DNA of 64,000 bases from Brachionus manjavacas (taxonomy: Eukaryota > Rotifera > Eurotatoria > Ploima > Brachionidae). Below, one piece after another: positions 1-14,900 of the stretch. How positions within the stretch are numbered: the first letter of the stretch is position 1; the number at the start of each line of letters is the position of its first letter. The notes beneath the pieces are model-generated. The model saw only the letters and a list, made by a program, of their open reading frames with translations. It was not told the origin of the DNA and did not search any database. The position numbers were made by a program, and so were the translations under genes. The DNA lies in NCBI GenBank assembly GCA_019054805.1, contig JAHQIY010000003.1:5704001-5768000 (forward strand), in the 5' to 3' direction.

Positions 1-208
1 AATTCATTAGAAAAATTCTCCTATTTAAGAAGATGGTTATATCTATAATTGTAATTTTGATGATTTCATAAATAAAATACTCGAGGAAATAATAATTTAA
101 TTCTAATAGTTATCAGATCATTAGATTTATTAGAGTGCTCAAATCAACATAAAATTAATGAATTTTTTGCTGAGAATTTAAAGTTCAATACTTCAAATTC
201 TACTTGAA

Positions 209-225
209 ATATATATATATATATA
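209..225. repeat. (AT)n microsatellite
   Basis: An uninterrupted run of alternating A and T is followed by a second short AT run after a CATTT interruption. It is a simple sequence repeat with no sign of function. Confidence 0.9.
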
Positions 226-3200
226 CATTTATATATATTCTTTATCCAGTAATTATTCTGTTATTTTAAATAATGATTATCTAATCATTGTTAGATTTCT
301 TTTAGTTTGCAAAAAGATCTTATAAAATTTAAGATTTTGATTTATTTTTGTTTTAAGAATTTTTATTTATTTTATTGAGAAGATAATTCTCAAAAAAATT
401 TAAGCAAATATTTTTTTAGATAATTTTGCAAATTTAATCAAATTCTCTATTTAATCATATTAAAATTTTAAAATCTAATTTCTTAATTTCATAAATACAA
501 ATATCTGCATAAATTTTCTAATTCGCAATATATATCTAGATTTATTTTTTTTTTCAAAGTCACAACTAACCTTTATCAAGTTATTGTGATTTTCAATCAT
601 CCACGTATATGTTTCTTTGTAAACAAAAAGCAAGTGTATCGACCGCCTTGACCAAACATTATTAAAGTCAAATGGAAAAAAAACGCCCTTGAAAGCATAA
701 ATAGAGTATAATATTTTAAATGTATTCAAAACCTGTTTGTGCAGTTTTTGCAACCAATTTCAAATAAATATATCAAGTCCATTATTTGAGGCTTTTTATT
801 TGAAAAAAATTTTAAAATGTTTTCGATTTTCAACAAGCGTAAAATTATCTTTGCTTGAGATCAAATTTTTAGATTATCACTAGAGCAAGAATTATCATTC
901 TGGTTTTTTAACCTTTTAAATTTCAGTGCAATTTTTTTCATGGAGTAAATGCTGATGATATCTACAAGTTGCTAAACATTTGTAAAAAATAAATGATAAG
1001 AAAGAACTTATTAAATTTGTATATGATATTTCTCAAATGAATTTTTTTATTTAAGGAAATGAAACGTTAACATTTTTTGAACAAATTCTCGAAAGGTTAA
1101 ATCTAAATTAATAAAAATTTAAGGTTTTAAAAAAATAAGATCTTAAAGTTTTTCGATATTTTTGTTAAAATTTAAAGCTTTAATTTAGGTTTGTTTGGGG
1201 TTTAGATTTAGGGTGTTCTCACATGTTAACAAAAAAATTTAATTTTTCAATAACTTAAAAGTGTTTTCATATTTGATTGATTTTGCTAGTAAAATAATTC
1301 CATAATTCAAAAGTTATTATCTAAAACTAGTATTACTGATCTAATTTGCATGTTAATACTAGATTATTTGACAAAAAGAGCTTTAAACCCAATAGTTAAG
1401 ATTGTGTGCTTAGTTGATGCAATTTGAAGGTAAAATCTAATCTTTGAAAAAAGCTATTTTAGATTGCGTAACTAAGATTATTACTTTACAACCTGAATTT
1501 TTGCAATCAAATTATTAACTGAATCTACTTACTTAAATCGTAATTGATAGCCGTTTTTTGTTTTTTTGTCCTAGGGATCAATTTGTAATCATTTATTTTA
1601 ATTAAGACATCGCCTAAAAATGACATTGAAATATGAACACTAATGTCTTTAAGGTAACATTTGAAGATTTTGTGTTTTTATTTTTCCGAGGCGTTTATTC
1701 ACTCCGAAATCGGTTAAATAAACATTCGACTAGCAAAATGGAAAAACAATTACTATAACTTTAAAAATATTTGAAGAATTTAAGCAAAAATAAAGCTTTA
1801 TGTTTTTTCTATTGATTTTATTACAACAATCTTTGAATTTTATTTTGAGTTTTTTTTTGTTTTTCCTTTTCCGAGTAGTGCTTTTAATTCTGGGGAAATA
1901 TTGGAAGTCGTTCGAAAATTTAAATAACTTTTAAGTAACTTTTAAAAGGTGCTTTTGTTTGAACAAATTAAGAGTATTTTTTTTAAACGAGAATATAAAT
2001 TTATCTTTATTTTTAATTTGAAATTAAGATTTGGAAAGTAAGATTTAAACAATCTTTCATGAGAAAAAAAGCAAGACAACGATTTTGATTTTGATAATTT
2101 TTATGGTAGTTTTTTTGTCCAGAAATAAATTTGCTGAAATAATGACCATATGCTAGTCAGTCGTTAACATAGTGAAAAAGAATGTTTTATAGATAAAAAA
2201 ACAAATTTCTATATTTACTAAGTCCTATATTTAAAAATCAATAAAAAATTAATTTTTTTATGTGAATTCAAGTCATGTATTTAATTATTGAATTAAACTC
2301 GAAAGTAACTCTAATAGACGTCTAAAAAAACAAAGCCCTACACTTGACCATAATCTTAGGAAAATTCTAAAACTAGTCTAAGTGGTATTATTTTGATACA
2401 CGACTTAATGGCTTTTTTTTATAGTTATTTATAATTTGTGGAAAGTAATAAAAATTCAATAAAAAAAATTCCAAATACGTAATTAGTTTTATTAGTTCTA
2501 TTTTCATCTCATAACTTTTGGGCTTCTTTTATTTAGCTTTATTATAGTGCTAACTTTAAGTTATCTTTAGTTTTTTAAATATTTAACTTTTTGGAATCTA
2601 TACTGATAACAGTCTTTTAATTAAGTATTTTGCTATTTGAATTTTAAAAATTTCTTAAAGTTGTAGCAACAAACCGCTGAAGCATTCAATTGACTTTTAA
2701 AATTTATCGATTTAGTTTGGCTAATGGCGGTATCTTAATCGCTGAATAAAACATAATTAATCGGTCCGATATTCAAGAAGGTTTAGAACATCATTAAATA
2801 AAACTAATTATTTTGCAAGCTTTTGATGAAAATTTATTTTTAATAATCATTTTGTAATATTTTAAAATCTTAATTTAAGCTAGTTTTTGGAGCTGATGGA
2901 ATATTTTAATTTTTGCTTGAGCGATATTACAAAATTGAAAATTCTTATTTTTTTCCATCATGGATTTTTAGTCGAATGTGTTTCTGAGTATATTTGTGTC
3001 AAAATATTTTTCCTAAAGAGTGTGTTTAGCTTGAATTTTTTGTTGGAACAACTTTTCAGCCTGTAGAACTCTCAAACACATTGTTGAAGTAATTCACAAC
3101 TTGAAGACAAAATGGCAAAATGCAGGTTAATGGGATGATACTTTTAACCAGGTGACTGACTTATTTAAGTGAATTGAAAAAGAAAAAAAATTATTTTATT

Positions 3201-5899
3201 AATTTGCATTTATTGTCATTTAAAGAATAGAAGAATAGGACATATTTGATTTATTGAAAAGATTATAGACGTTTCAACATATTTTTTTAATTTTAATCAG
3301 ATTCCAACTTGTATTCGCCGCATCAGCTTGGTCTACAAACATTTCAATTGATATTTCTTCAACAAATAAAAGAGTTTTTTGAAGGATTCTAATTAATTTT
3401 ATGCATGATTCACTCCAGTATGGTCCTAGGAATAAAAAAGCAGTCAAGTCCATTTCTAATTTTAATATTTCAATATTTGTTTCAATTCAATTACCGTCAA
3501 CGCGTTTCCTATTTAGGCATTTCTATCATCCAAAAAAATGAATACAATAATTAAATATTGTCTAGATTTGTCGCTTGGCCATTATCAGATCCCGACTGCT
3601 TTTACGACCATAATTAGTATTTCAAATTAGCTACAACTCTGAATGTTTTAGATTAGTAGAGCCAGTTCGCTTTATCATCACTTGTGGGTTTAATTATCAA
3701 AAATTAGTTTTTAGGGTTTGATTATTCCGTTTAGATTAAAAAGTTAATCTATCATCATGGTGGAATAATTTGGCTGCCTCTAATGAAAAACTAGTGAAAT
3801 ATTGATCGCAACTATTTTCGGTATATTATCCAATATTGCTTCTAATTGGAAAAAAATGAAAAAAAAATGGTTCAGCAAAGGATCTAATCAGTTTCCTTAC
3901 GCTTTTATGGGCTTTCAATTAAAAGAATATGGACTAGGTGTACTTGCCGAGGATATTAGAAATCGTTCAGATGCAAAATTGATTTTTAATTCAGAACAAA
4001 ATAACTTAATTGCTTTCTAATATACAAAATAGTTAATTCAAAATTTCAAGCATTAAATATTTAGGTCTGAGTTTTGAGTATTCAATCAACATTTAAGTAG
4101 ATTTATCATTTCTTTTAGATATATCAATCAACATAAATATACTTTTAATTATTTTAGTTGTTTGAAATGTAAATTCGAATAAGTTGTTTGTTCGAATTGT
4201 TTTAAATTTGATGGAAAATGAGCTGGAAGAGCACAGACAAGAAGTAATTGATCCGAGCAAGCTGTTTAGACTAAATTGCTGGGGATATGGGCCAAGATTT
4301 CCGAGTCTGACAATTTGGCAAGCCTTCGGGGCGCAATTTTCAAGTGAATTTCTTTTTAGACAATTATTTTAAAAATTGAATGCAAATAAATTTCATAAAT
4401 GAATTTGATTGTCATTTTTGAATGAAATTGCTAAAGCTTATTTCTAGGATTTCTTTATTATATCATTAATCGATAAATTCTCATTTCGAAAAAATAATGA
4501 TTTAATTTTATATAATTTTTTAGATATTAGGTAGATTTGTGATTTACATTGTGTTTATTTGAGAATAATGAATGATGTTTTTCTTATAGTAACAACAACA
4601 AAAAATGAAAGATTTTATTTTATTTTATTCATTGTTGAAAATTTTGAGAAATTAAAATTTTCGTATCTTTTTGCAATGGTCTGAAAATTTTGTGTCTTCG
4701 AGACAAATAGTTTTTTGTGAAGTTTGAAAAGTAACTTGATCGGGCTGTTTCAGCAGACATCTATTGAATTTTTTTTGTTGGCAAAAAAAATTTTGTCAAT
4801 TAGTTCAATTTTTTTAGTTTAAAATATTAATTAGAGTTATAAACAATATCCTATTGTTTTCCAAAACTCTGAGTGAGCATCGGGGTATTTTATTCAAATA
4901 AAGTTCAAAAGATATCAAATGTTTTTCCAAAGGTATTCTTTTTTGGAAATATAAAACAGCTTTTTTCTGTTAGATAAAAAAATCTTGATTGATTTTTTCC
5001 TCAAAAATTGATATTTGTGCTGATCTAAACATATCACGATTTTTTATTTTCTAATTTTATTGAATTTTCAAACTAAAGATAAAGCTTTAATGGCGATTTT
5101 AAGATTTTTAACTTGAAACATCATGTGAATAATAAATAAATTTCAGATAAGGTTTTATTGGAAGGAAATTTAAAAGTAAATGGACATGGGTTTAAGAGAT
5201 AAAATTGACCAAATAAAGATTTAATTATGATTAATTATTTTTTTGATGAAATACGATTGCAATTGTTCAAAATTTTGTGTAATGTTGGTATCAAATCTAA
5301 AATCTTATCTTGTTAAAATGACAATAGGCGACAATTAGGTAATATATTAGACAAATGGAGATAGAGATCAAGATGATAAGATATTTATTGATAAAGCCAA
5401 AATTTGTCATCTAAGCTCGTGTTTTTCAATTAATTTTTAAATTAACAACTAAGACACTAGTTTTAGGAGAATTTATTTTGTCATTTGAAATGCAGAACAA
5501 TTATTTAAAGAGACATTTTTCGAGTCCCAAATTCGAGTAAAGTCTTCCTTTATTAATGCTGAAATAAAATCCGAATACAATTTAAGGTCTTGTTTGCTTT
5601 TTTTTTAAAACAAATTTGTTATCTTAACTTATTAAGTCGGACAATTGAACAATGCAATAATAGCTTAAAATATCAAGTTTAAATAGTATTTTCGTGATAA
5701 AATTTCATGTTTTTTTGCCCATTTTTTTTTGGTGCAAACAAATTTAGTTTTCCATTTCGAAAAGTTTTGTTCCTTTAAGAAAGTCAAGTAAATAATAAAT
5801 CTATGATAAACTATTTATTGTATTCTTTTGTTTTTATTTCATTAACTTAATTATAAACCTATACTTTTTTGACTCGAAACTTTTGGGGATTTATCACAT

Positions 5900-5915
5900 A
5901 CACACACACACACAC
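5900..5915. repeat. (CA)n microsatellite
   Basis: About eight CA dinucleotide units in a row are preceded by CACATA and followed by CTCTC. It is a simple sequence repeat. Confidence 0.9.
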
Positions 5916-8900
5916 TCTCAAAGTCTAAGCTAATGTGTAGACTTTAAAAAATTTTCAATGTCAATGAACTAGTTTCATTAAAATAACAAATCTTACGGTT
6001 TGTATGAATAAAATTAACTTTTATGAATTCAGAATCCCAAGATATATCTTTAATTTCTTCCATTCATATCAATACAATCAATTTGAGATTGAACATCTTT
6101 TTTATTCTTATGAACTGATAATAATTTAAATTTTTGTGTTTTAACTTCTTTTAAATAAATAGCGTTGAATATGCTGCTGTAAACTTTAATTTTCAGGAAA
6201 TAAGATGGACTTTAAGTTAATTACTTTTGGGTTATTTCATGATAATGAAATAAGCTTTTTTCCATTAATAGTGTTCTATGTTAGCCTTTATTCAAGCCAA
6301 AAATTAAGCTTAATTCTTATAAAAAAATTTTGAGTTAATTTTAAAACTAGAATAAAACTTAATAATTAGAAAAAAAGTAATATTTTAAGTTTTTGTTTCT
6401 ATAACAAAATTTAATTTAAGTATTATAATATGATTTGAATGGTAAATAGAGTAGCAGGGTAATAAACATTTTTATTTTTTATAAGGTAAACTAAAATTTT
6501 CAAGTTATTAAGTTGTCTTCTAATACAAAAAAAATGTCAAGCCTCTTTTAAAAGCCAAAATTTAGTTTAGTCTGCTTAAGAGACTTAGTGTCTATCGTTG
6601 GATATTTCCTCGATTAATGAATAATGACTTGTTCGACACAAGACTGGTTCTGATTAGATCAAAATTAAAACATATTAATTCAAATTTTTATTTAATATTA
6701 AAAAAATGATGATTGAAAATTTAGATAAAGTTGATTATTTTTGATAAGATCATTTAATATTACACGGAATCAATGAGCTGATAATCACATGATTACAAGT
6801 CGGTTCATTTACTGGGATCGTGTTCAGATGGAGTATCATATTATCTAATTGTAACTTAAGCCTTCCATTTTTCATGATAAAATTATTATTATAAAATGTA
6901 AACGAATTGATTAAGATAAGAGATGACCAAAGATAATAGTCAAACTAAATAAGCCTATTTATTTAAATTTGAACATAGAATGGCTTGAAACAAAATTGAG
7001 TTTTTCTCATAAAACTCAATTATTTGGCTAATTTAATCATGTTTAGAAGAAATCCTATATCTGCTTTAATTCAAATGTAGGGGCATACTAGTCCGAATGC
7101 CTGTCAGTCAAGAAAAATAATAAGCACATTTCGCCGAATATCTCTCTAAAATAGTCTAGTCTTGGAATATTATTTAATTGAATGGGTTTTTAAATACTTA
7201 GAGTATTTTCCAAAATTTGAGAACTTAATTAGGGGTTTTAGAAGGCTCGAATAATTAAAAATTTAAATTTAAAATATTCTAATGGTGTTTACAAGATTTT
7301 TGTTGATATTGTTCAATCAATTTGCATAAGTCATTAGAAATAGAATTTAAAATTTAAAATATTTATAAAGCTTATTGAGCATGAAAAACTTTCTTAAATT
7401 ACACACTTGGCACTTTAATAAATAAAATCGTATAACACTTTAAATTGGGACAAAATTAATAAATTTGTATAGAAGAGTTCAATTCCACGGTTCAAGTTGC
7501 AACTTGAAATTAAGGTTCCATTTTTGAGTTTATTCGAAACATAAACAAACTTTCAATCGATTAGTATATAAAAGAGTTTTTTTAAGAATTTAATCACTGG
7601 TTTGTAAGTCTTGGAAAATAATTAAATACTTTATTAGATTAATTTTGTTATTTTTGTTGAAGCTATAACTGCGACAACGAAATAAAACAGGGCGAAAATT
7701 TGGACAAACAAATATTTGCACGTTTTTTCACCTATTTTCTAGGCTTAATCGAATTTTGAATTTATTTTCAAAGAGGAAAATTCAATCAGTTCAAAATGTT
7801 CAATTAATGGTTTATCATTATATTCGATTTGCGCTTTTTAAAAAAAAATCAGGTAAACATCTTATCTGGGTTAAAAATAAAAGCTATTTATTATTTTAAG
7901 TAGTTACTTGAAGATTTCAAATAAATTATATTTGTCCACTATGATTAATCATATTTAAATTAAGTTTTTCTACTTCAGAAAATTTAAAACTCACCGATAT
8001 TCAAAACCATTCTATTTTTAATCATTTAAACTAATGCATTTTTAATATTTTCGATCTCATAGCGAATACTTCTTAAAAAAGAGTTTATTAAAAGAATTTC
8101 TTATTTATTTTTTTTATTTAAAATTTTTTATATTCAAATATTAATGATTTAGAGGCGAATTTTTATTTCAAAAAACATTTAAAAACAATCTGGCAATGTA
8201 AAATCTCAGATCATTTATTAAAAAAATCAAAATTTTTTTTAAATTTGTGCATCGAAATTTTTTTTAATGTTTAAATCAGTTTTTTATTGATTGCACAACA
8301 ATTGACCAAAGTATGAAGTGTGCTTTTAAATTTGAATTTTTGATCGATTTTAAAATTGGGACAAAATAGCATTAGTGATAATCTTTTAAAAGGTTGTTGA
8401 AATTTAATGTTCTTATCATGAAAAAATTTAATTAAATAATTGAAAATTTATTTGGAAATGAAAATTTTGTTTCAATTAAAATTAAATTTTGATTAATATG
8501 TGTTGAAAAATTTTCTCTTCCGTAATCGCATAATTAATATTTAATCTTTTAAGATGGATTTGAAGTGCCTTGTTTTTCGAGCATCAATTTTCGAACAAGT
8601 ATTTCGGTCGAAAGGAAGATTAATTAAATGCTTGATTTGAAATTCTAGATATACTGCCAATATCTACCTAAAAAATATTTTAAACATTTTTTCTAATATT
8701 CTTTTAGATATCCAATAACTTAATTAGAATATTTTTCTAATGCAAGCGGAATTCGGCTCTAATTAAAAGCGGAAATTTCAAATTCTAGGAAATAAGCTGG
8801 ATGCAATGTGTAAACGAATATGTCAGTTGCATGCAAGTAAAATTGAATTTTTTTTATCTAAGTTGAATATCCTGTAACTGCAAATCTCGCATTCTAATCG

Positions 8901-11900
8901 TCTATCACTAAATAAATTTAATTAAATTCCACGAGACTCGGATTAGACCGAAACGTTTGCCCAAAAATAAATATTTAAGATTTTATTTTTCTTAGATGTT
9001 TCATTTATTTTGTACTTACAATTTTTTTCTTAGACAAACTAAGGCCGCGATTTTTTAAAATAAATTATGAAGGATTTATCCAAGGCAGCCACGAGTGTTC
9101 ATATACTTTTCTCCTTTAAGTAAAACTTTAACTATTATATTTAAAAATTAAAAATTTTTTAAATTAGGATTAGAAAATAGTGTATGGAAAAAAAGTGACC
9201 CCAGACTAGGAATTCCCATATCTAGACTTACTTCAATACTTTACTTACTAAGTGGTCTATTTTAATTTTTTTATTTATTTATTTAAAAAATGATTTTGGT
9301 TTTCCAGTATTCGCTCGAATGGCCTGGACCTTCATCTTAAACCTCTTGTGTGGACATTTTTGTTTTGTTTTTATGAATTATTAAAAAAAAACAAAATGAA
9401 ATTAAGTAAAAAATTAAATTTAAAAAAAAATTTTATTTACAAAACTGATATAGATACCAAACACAATTTTTTTTAAAGTAATAATAACAAATCACGTGAC
9501 TTTTTTGAACTTTTTTTCCTCAAATCTATTAAACCTTTTTAAGACTTTTTTAAATAAAATTTCTTTTTATTATTTGTGTTCATCTAGCTAAAAAAAAGGA
9601 CTAAGTTACGCTCTAAATTCCCGTTTCCCCAATTATATTTTCATTAGAGAGTCATTTATCAAATTTGATTTTTAACTTCATATTTATTATATTATTTATA
9701 ATAAATTTATCTTTTTAAATGTAAGAACATAGCCTATAGATCTTGCTTTTAAGAATCTTATTCAAAGTCCATTCGAGTGTCCATTAGAAATATTTATTTT
9801 TTATTTATTCCAAAAAAATATCGCTAAGGCGATGCAAGAAAAATTTAAAATAAAAATTTTAATGTTTTTAATTTACAGAATTCAAATTCTTAGTTTTTTA
9901 TTGCGATTTAGCTGATCAGCTCGACGCAGTAACCTTCGAGTCACATCAAATCCGTTGCTCAAAAAGGTACTAGAAAAGGAAATGAGCGCTTCCCCTTTAT
10001 CCATTAGGATAGAAAAGGAACAATTATTATTATAAGGTAAAACTGCTTGTATGCGTACTCTAATTGAGAATAGGGATTCGAAGTGATTGGATTTTAAATT
10101 AGTTTACCAATTTTTTGCCTAAATTGATTTAAATCGATATTTTTTTAATTAAACGACCCAAATGCTCTAGGGTGGATAGAAATCTTTGGTCTATGGCCAA
10201 AACATGTGCGCTGTATATCTTTAATGCTTTAAAAACAAAACTTTTATCACTTAAAGTCAGAATAAAAGCTTTTAAAAAAAAAAAAAAAACAATTTAGTTT
10301 GGGTTATTCATAAGAATATTAAAGCCCGAATCAGTCAACCGAGGCTTATTACAGGTAGTTTTGATTAATAGTTTTAGTAAAGCATCGCTGTCAAATGTGA
10401 GCATTCATCGATCAAATTTGGTCAACTATTAAACCAAACTTAATGAAATACGAAGCCAAATTTTTATTGATTGATGATCTATTTGATTTCGATATTTTAG
10501 TTGAACAATCTCCATGATATTCTAATTATATTTGATTTCCACGGATTTATTACAAGTATCAGGTTACCAATTTAAGTTTTTAAGTCTCTAATTAGCTAGA
10601 TTTTCCTGGTAAATAAACAAGTTTCATAAATCATTCAATGTAAATATTCAATTCCCTTTTGAATAAGTATTTGAACTTAATCTTTAATTTTTTGAGTAAA
10701 TTGCTTAATCCTGTTCTATTTAGGTCCTTATTGTAAATAAAAACTGGTGGGGTATTCAATTTTTGTGGTCATAAATGAACAGTTGGAATTTTAATCGCTT
10801 ATAAAAACAACAAGTAAATTCTCAAATTATCCAGTTAAGGCAAAAAAATCAACATGTTTTTAATTTCTTGGGATAAGTTTTTCAGGCAGCTAGCTTTTAA
10901 TTTGAGATATTTTATTTTTATTGCTTCTATGGCAATACAAAATTCATTCTCAATTATCTGATTAATATTTAATGAATAAATAAAATTTAAGATTTTCCAA
11001 GCAAAAATTGCAATTTTTTTATTGATTTAAAATTTCCAAAATTTATGCGGTAAAACTAAGTTTTTTCCATTTCCAAAACAATTTTCTTTTTTTTTTGTCT
11101 AATTGATCAAAAATGATCCATTTTGTTCCTAAAAAAGAAGCTTCATCAAAACAAGATTTTTAATTTTTTTAATAAAAAAATCTTAAAACTGCAGTAGATT
11201 TCTTTAATAGAGTTTTTTATGTTTTAATGATGCACAATTTGTTACTCAACTTAATTTTTTTAAAATTCTTGAAACCTTTACCCCAAGTTTATTCATTTAC
11301 CAATAATAAAATTAAACTTTATCTTTAGAAATTTTAAAATGTTCATTTCCTTATTCTTTTTTATAAACTTAGGCTTCTAAAAGAAAAATTTTAAAATAAT
11401 AGAAAGTAAGAATTTGTGTTTAAACTGTTTATTAAATTATTTGAATGCTGGATCAATATCATATCTCCGATCCATAATATTCTTACTTCCATTAATGCTC
11501 ACTCGATGTTTCATTTGCGATTATCTATTAGAAACTTTTTTTTTTCATCTGTAAATTAATTTTTTAGATAATTTTTATTTTTTTTATTTAGTATTTTTTC
11601 AAAGATTAAATTTAAAAGCAAAAAATAATTTTTCTTACTGCTAAAATAAGAGTTTTTTAAAAGTCACAAGTTTCAAGTCAAGTCCAAATCTGGACTTTTT
11701 CTTTATATTTTAAATTTTTTTAAATTAAACTGAGTCAATTAAATAGCATCGGGAATTCATCAGTCAGAATCAAGGACAAATGAAATGTTCCAGGAAGTTA
11801 TCGTTTCATAAAAAGGACATTTTTGTCGTCTCAGGTAATGCGGCCAAATAAGAATTGGATTTTATTTTGGGACTTTTAAACAACTCTTACTAAAATAATA

Positions 11901-14900
11901 CGACAATTCACTTTTAAAAAAAATTTTACAAAAATTGAAAAAAATTTTATAGATTAATATGGATATATTCGTGGAAGAGGTCAAATGGAGTATTATTATT
12001 GAAAATAATTAATAATTTTCATTTTTTCGACTATTATTTAAATTTTGTAGATAAATTTCTTTCTATTAATTGTGAATTTTTAAAAGTTTGGCTGAAAGTA
12101 AATAATGTGTTTCATTCCAACCTATCTGGGTATTTACCAAATCATATTTTTTAATGATAATAATAATTAGAGTGCCCAAATCTTAAGCTGTAAACTCCGA
12201 CAATTTTTTTTTATTATTTTTGAAATTTAAACTCAGATAACAAAATTATATGAACAAAATTAACAATAAAAAATGCAAAGAAATTTACCAGTTTTAATTT
12301 TAAAAAAAAATATTATATATAGATTTCGATAGAGGTTATTAGACTCAAAATTATTGTCTCTAACTTTAGTTTATGATTTGGGAGTAATATATCTTTTAAA
12401 ATAATGAAGATAAATTTTTGTAATATTTAAAAGTACCTTATATTCAAGGCTTTCGGAATGAATTTTTGTTGTATCGAAGCTTATGTTGCTTTAGTGAATG
12501 TTGAAATTTTTTTTTAATTATTTCATGTAATTAAAATTTTCACAAACTCTATGAATGAAATTTTTAATAAAATCTTTAATTTTATTAAGAGAGATAACAT
12601 ATTTAATGATCATCTAAAGAACTTTTTAATTTGTTTGTGATCTGATTTTTACCACAAAAGTTTCCATAAGCCTTAGGATAATTTTTTTTCGTCAAAAATA
12701 TTAAAAATTTAAAGTAAATTTTTTCAATAATAATTTATGTATTATAGAGTTTAATTGTATGAAATTTTCCAAATATTTTTTTGAAAGATAGAAATTCAAG
12801 TTTGTCATCCTTGAATTTTTGGTTAATTAAATCATAAGAATGAAGTGTCAAGAATCTATTTCCAAACGATTTAAGCAAAAACAAGGCTTATCTAATTACG
12901 GCCCTCCACGCCTTCCAGTAAAACAATTCTAAATCAAAAAATTTAATTAAGTAAAAATAATAATTGAATTTTATTGAGCAAAATAAGCAATTAAATTTAA
13001 ATAAATTTTTGAGAACTTAATGAAAATTGTGATTATTATTTTAGCATTTGAATGTGTTCACTTGAACACCTTATTTTTTGAATAGATTCAATTTTGGGGA
13101 CAATAACTCAAGTTGAAAACTATGTGGGCGTTTGCTCGCTTATATTGTTCTTAATAAATCATCGAAGCGAGTCAATAAAAAAAAATTTTTTAACAAATGA
13201 TTACAAACATTTTAGCTGACCATTCGTGAGCGTAATTTACCTGTCAAACAAATTTATTGAACGTTCTATATGAGTAAATGATTAAGCAATAAAAAATGTT
13301 TTTTTTACAACACTTGAGAGAATTCCTAATGTTTATGAGATTTAGAAAATTGAATGTTATTCTACGTTTTAATAACTAGTTTTGAATCACGTTCAGGGTT
13401 GACCACAGTATGATTAATTAGTAATCTAATATCATTATGAAAATGAAAACTTATGTTGCTATTTTTAGGAAAATTGAGATCGAAATGTTATGATAACGTT
13501 ATTCCAGTGATAATTCTAGTAATTATAAGCTTTATTTATTCGCAGTATGTGGCCAAGTTGGAACACCTAATTAAAATACTTAGAATCGATAAAAATCGAT
13601 TTAATTTAATTGAAAAAAAGCCGGACTCTAACGCTTCAACAGGTTTTTAAGTGGTTCAATTTACCTTATCGAAGGCACAGGCTCCAAGGATTAATTTTAA
13701 TACTAGGACTTCAAAACGAGCCCGCTTTACGGACAAGAGATTTCATAAATTATAAGTTAATCATCAAAAATTAAAAAACAGTTTAGCCAAGGTGTCATGC
13801 TGGTTGATTTTAACACATATTTAAAGTGCATTTAAATTGACTTTTACAAGCCGGACTTGATCTATAGATCACAGGGCGTTCATTTTATGATGTGCAAATA
13901 TCATAAAATTGAATGTAATTTAAGCAACAACAAAAATAAAACATTGTAAATCTTGATCTCTTCTGGGTTATTTTTAATTGAAATTTAAATTAAAAATCGA
14001 GCTTAAATTGCTCGATGTTGTTTTAATTAAAAATAAAAGAGAGATGGAAATAAATTCAAGCTCACGATTAGAGATAACTCGTGGGCTTTATTAATAAAAT
14101 GAAAAGATTTCCGGGTTAATATTTATTAAGAGATTAGGGGGTGTTTTGGATCGCAATATTTCAAAATGCAAAAATCAGAAAGCTGGCCTTTAATTCAATG
14201 ATAGTCAACTAATTTTGAACAGTTTTTCCGCGTTTCTGTTCAGACCTAGCTTTCTTATCGTAAATAAATAATTGCAAATATTGAAAGATAAAATCTTTTG
14301 TAAGAAAGGAGTTGTGTTTGGCCGAGGATTTAATGTAAATCTTGAAAGAAAAGCGACTGTTTGTTATCTATCCTAGTGCGTTAGATATACGCGATTTGTT
14401 TCATATGAAAATGTAAACATTTATGTAATTGAATGAATTAGAAGCGCGTTTTTAAGCCATATAAATCATAGAGACTAGAAAATATTTTTATTTTGAGATA
14501 AAATTCAAGTTCAGTTTAGCATAAAAATATTTGAAAATTATTTTCAACTTGGGGTTGTAACTAGAACAGGATCAATAGCTTAGACAAGAAACAAAATATT
14601 TTTATTTTCAGTGATTTATTTTCGATTAAAATTCTTCACTTCTATTGAACTGAAATCGATTCTTGGTTTTCATCTACCGTTTAATAGATTTTGTTTAGTC
14701 TAAAACTTAGACTGAAATATACGCAACCAGCTCGCGAATATTAATTAAACTCAAGTTGAGTTATTATGAAACAAGATCTGGATTTTAGGAAAATTTTAGC
14801 AGAAAAATAATGAAACTTTTGATGCCTCTGATCTGATCTAATCTTGGATGATTTATTTTATTTCGTTTGGCGTAGTCATGTAATTCTATGTCACAAATGT

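Noticed and set aside
3275-3480. Minus-strand open stretch of about 65 codons with fairly protein-like composition
   Set aside because: No motif, no good donor and no partner exon. The length is within chance for this much sequence on six frames.
3802-4372. Two short plus-strand open frames (about 72 and 62 codons), one with a G-L-G-V-L-A-E-D-I segment vaguely like the start of a SET domain
   Set aside because: Neither has a convincing start, splice context or further conserved motifs. The SET resemblance stops after a few residues.
13453-13650. 65-codon plus-strand frame with a hydrophobic start
   Set aside because: The hydrophobicity comes from AT-rich codons (Ile, Phe, Leu). There is no homology or gene context, and the first codon is not ATG.
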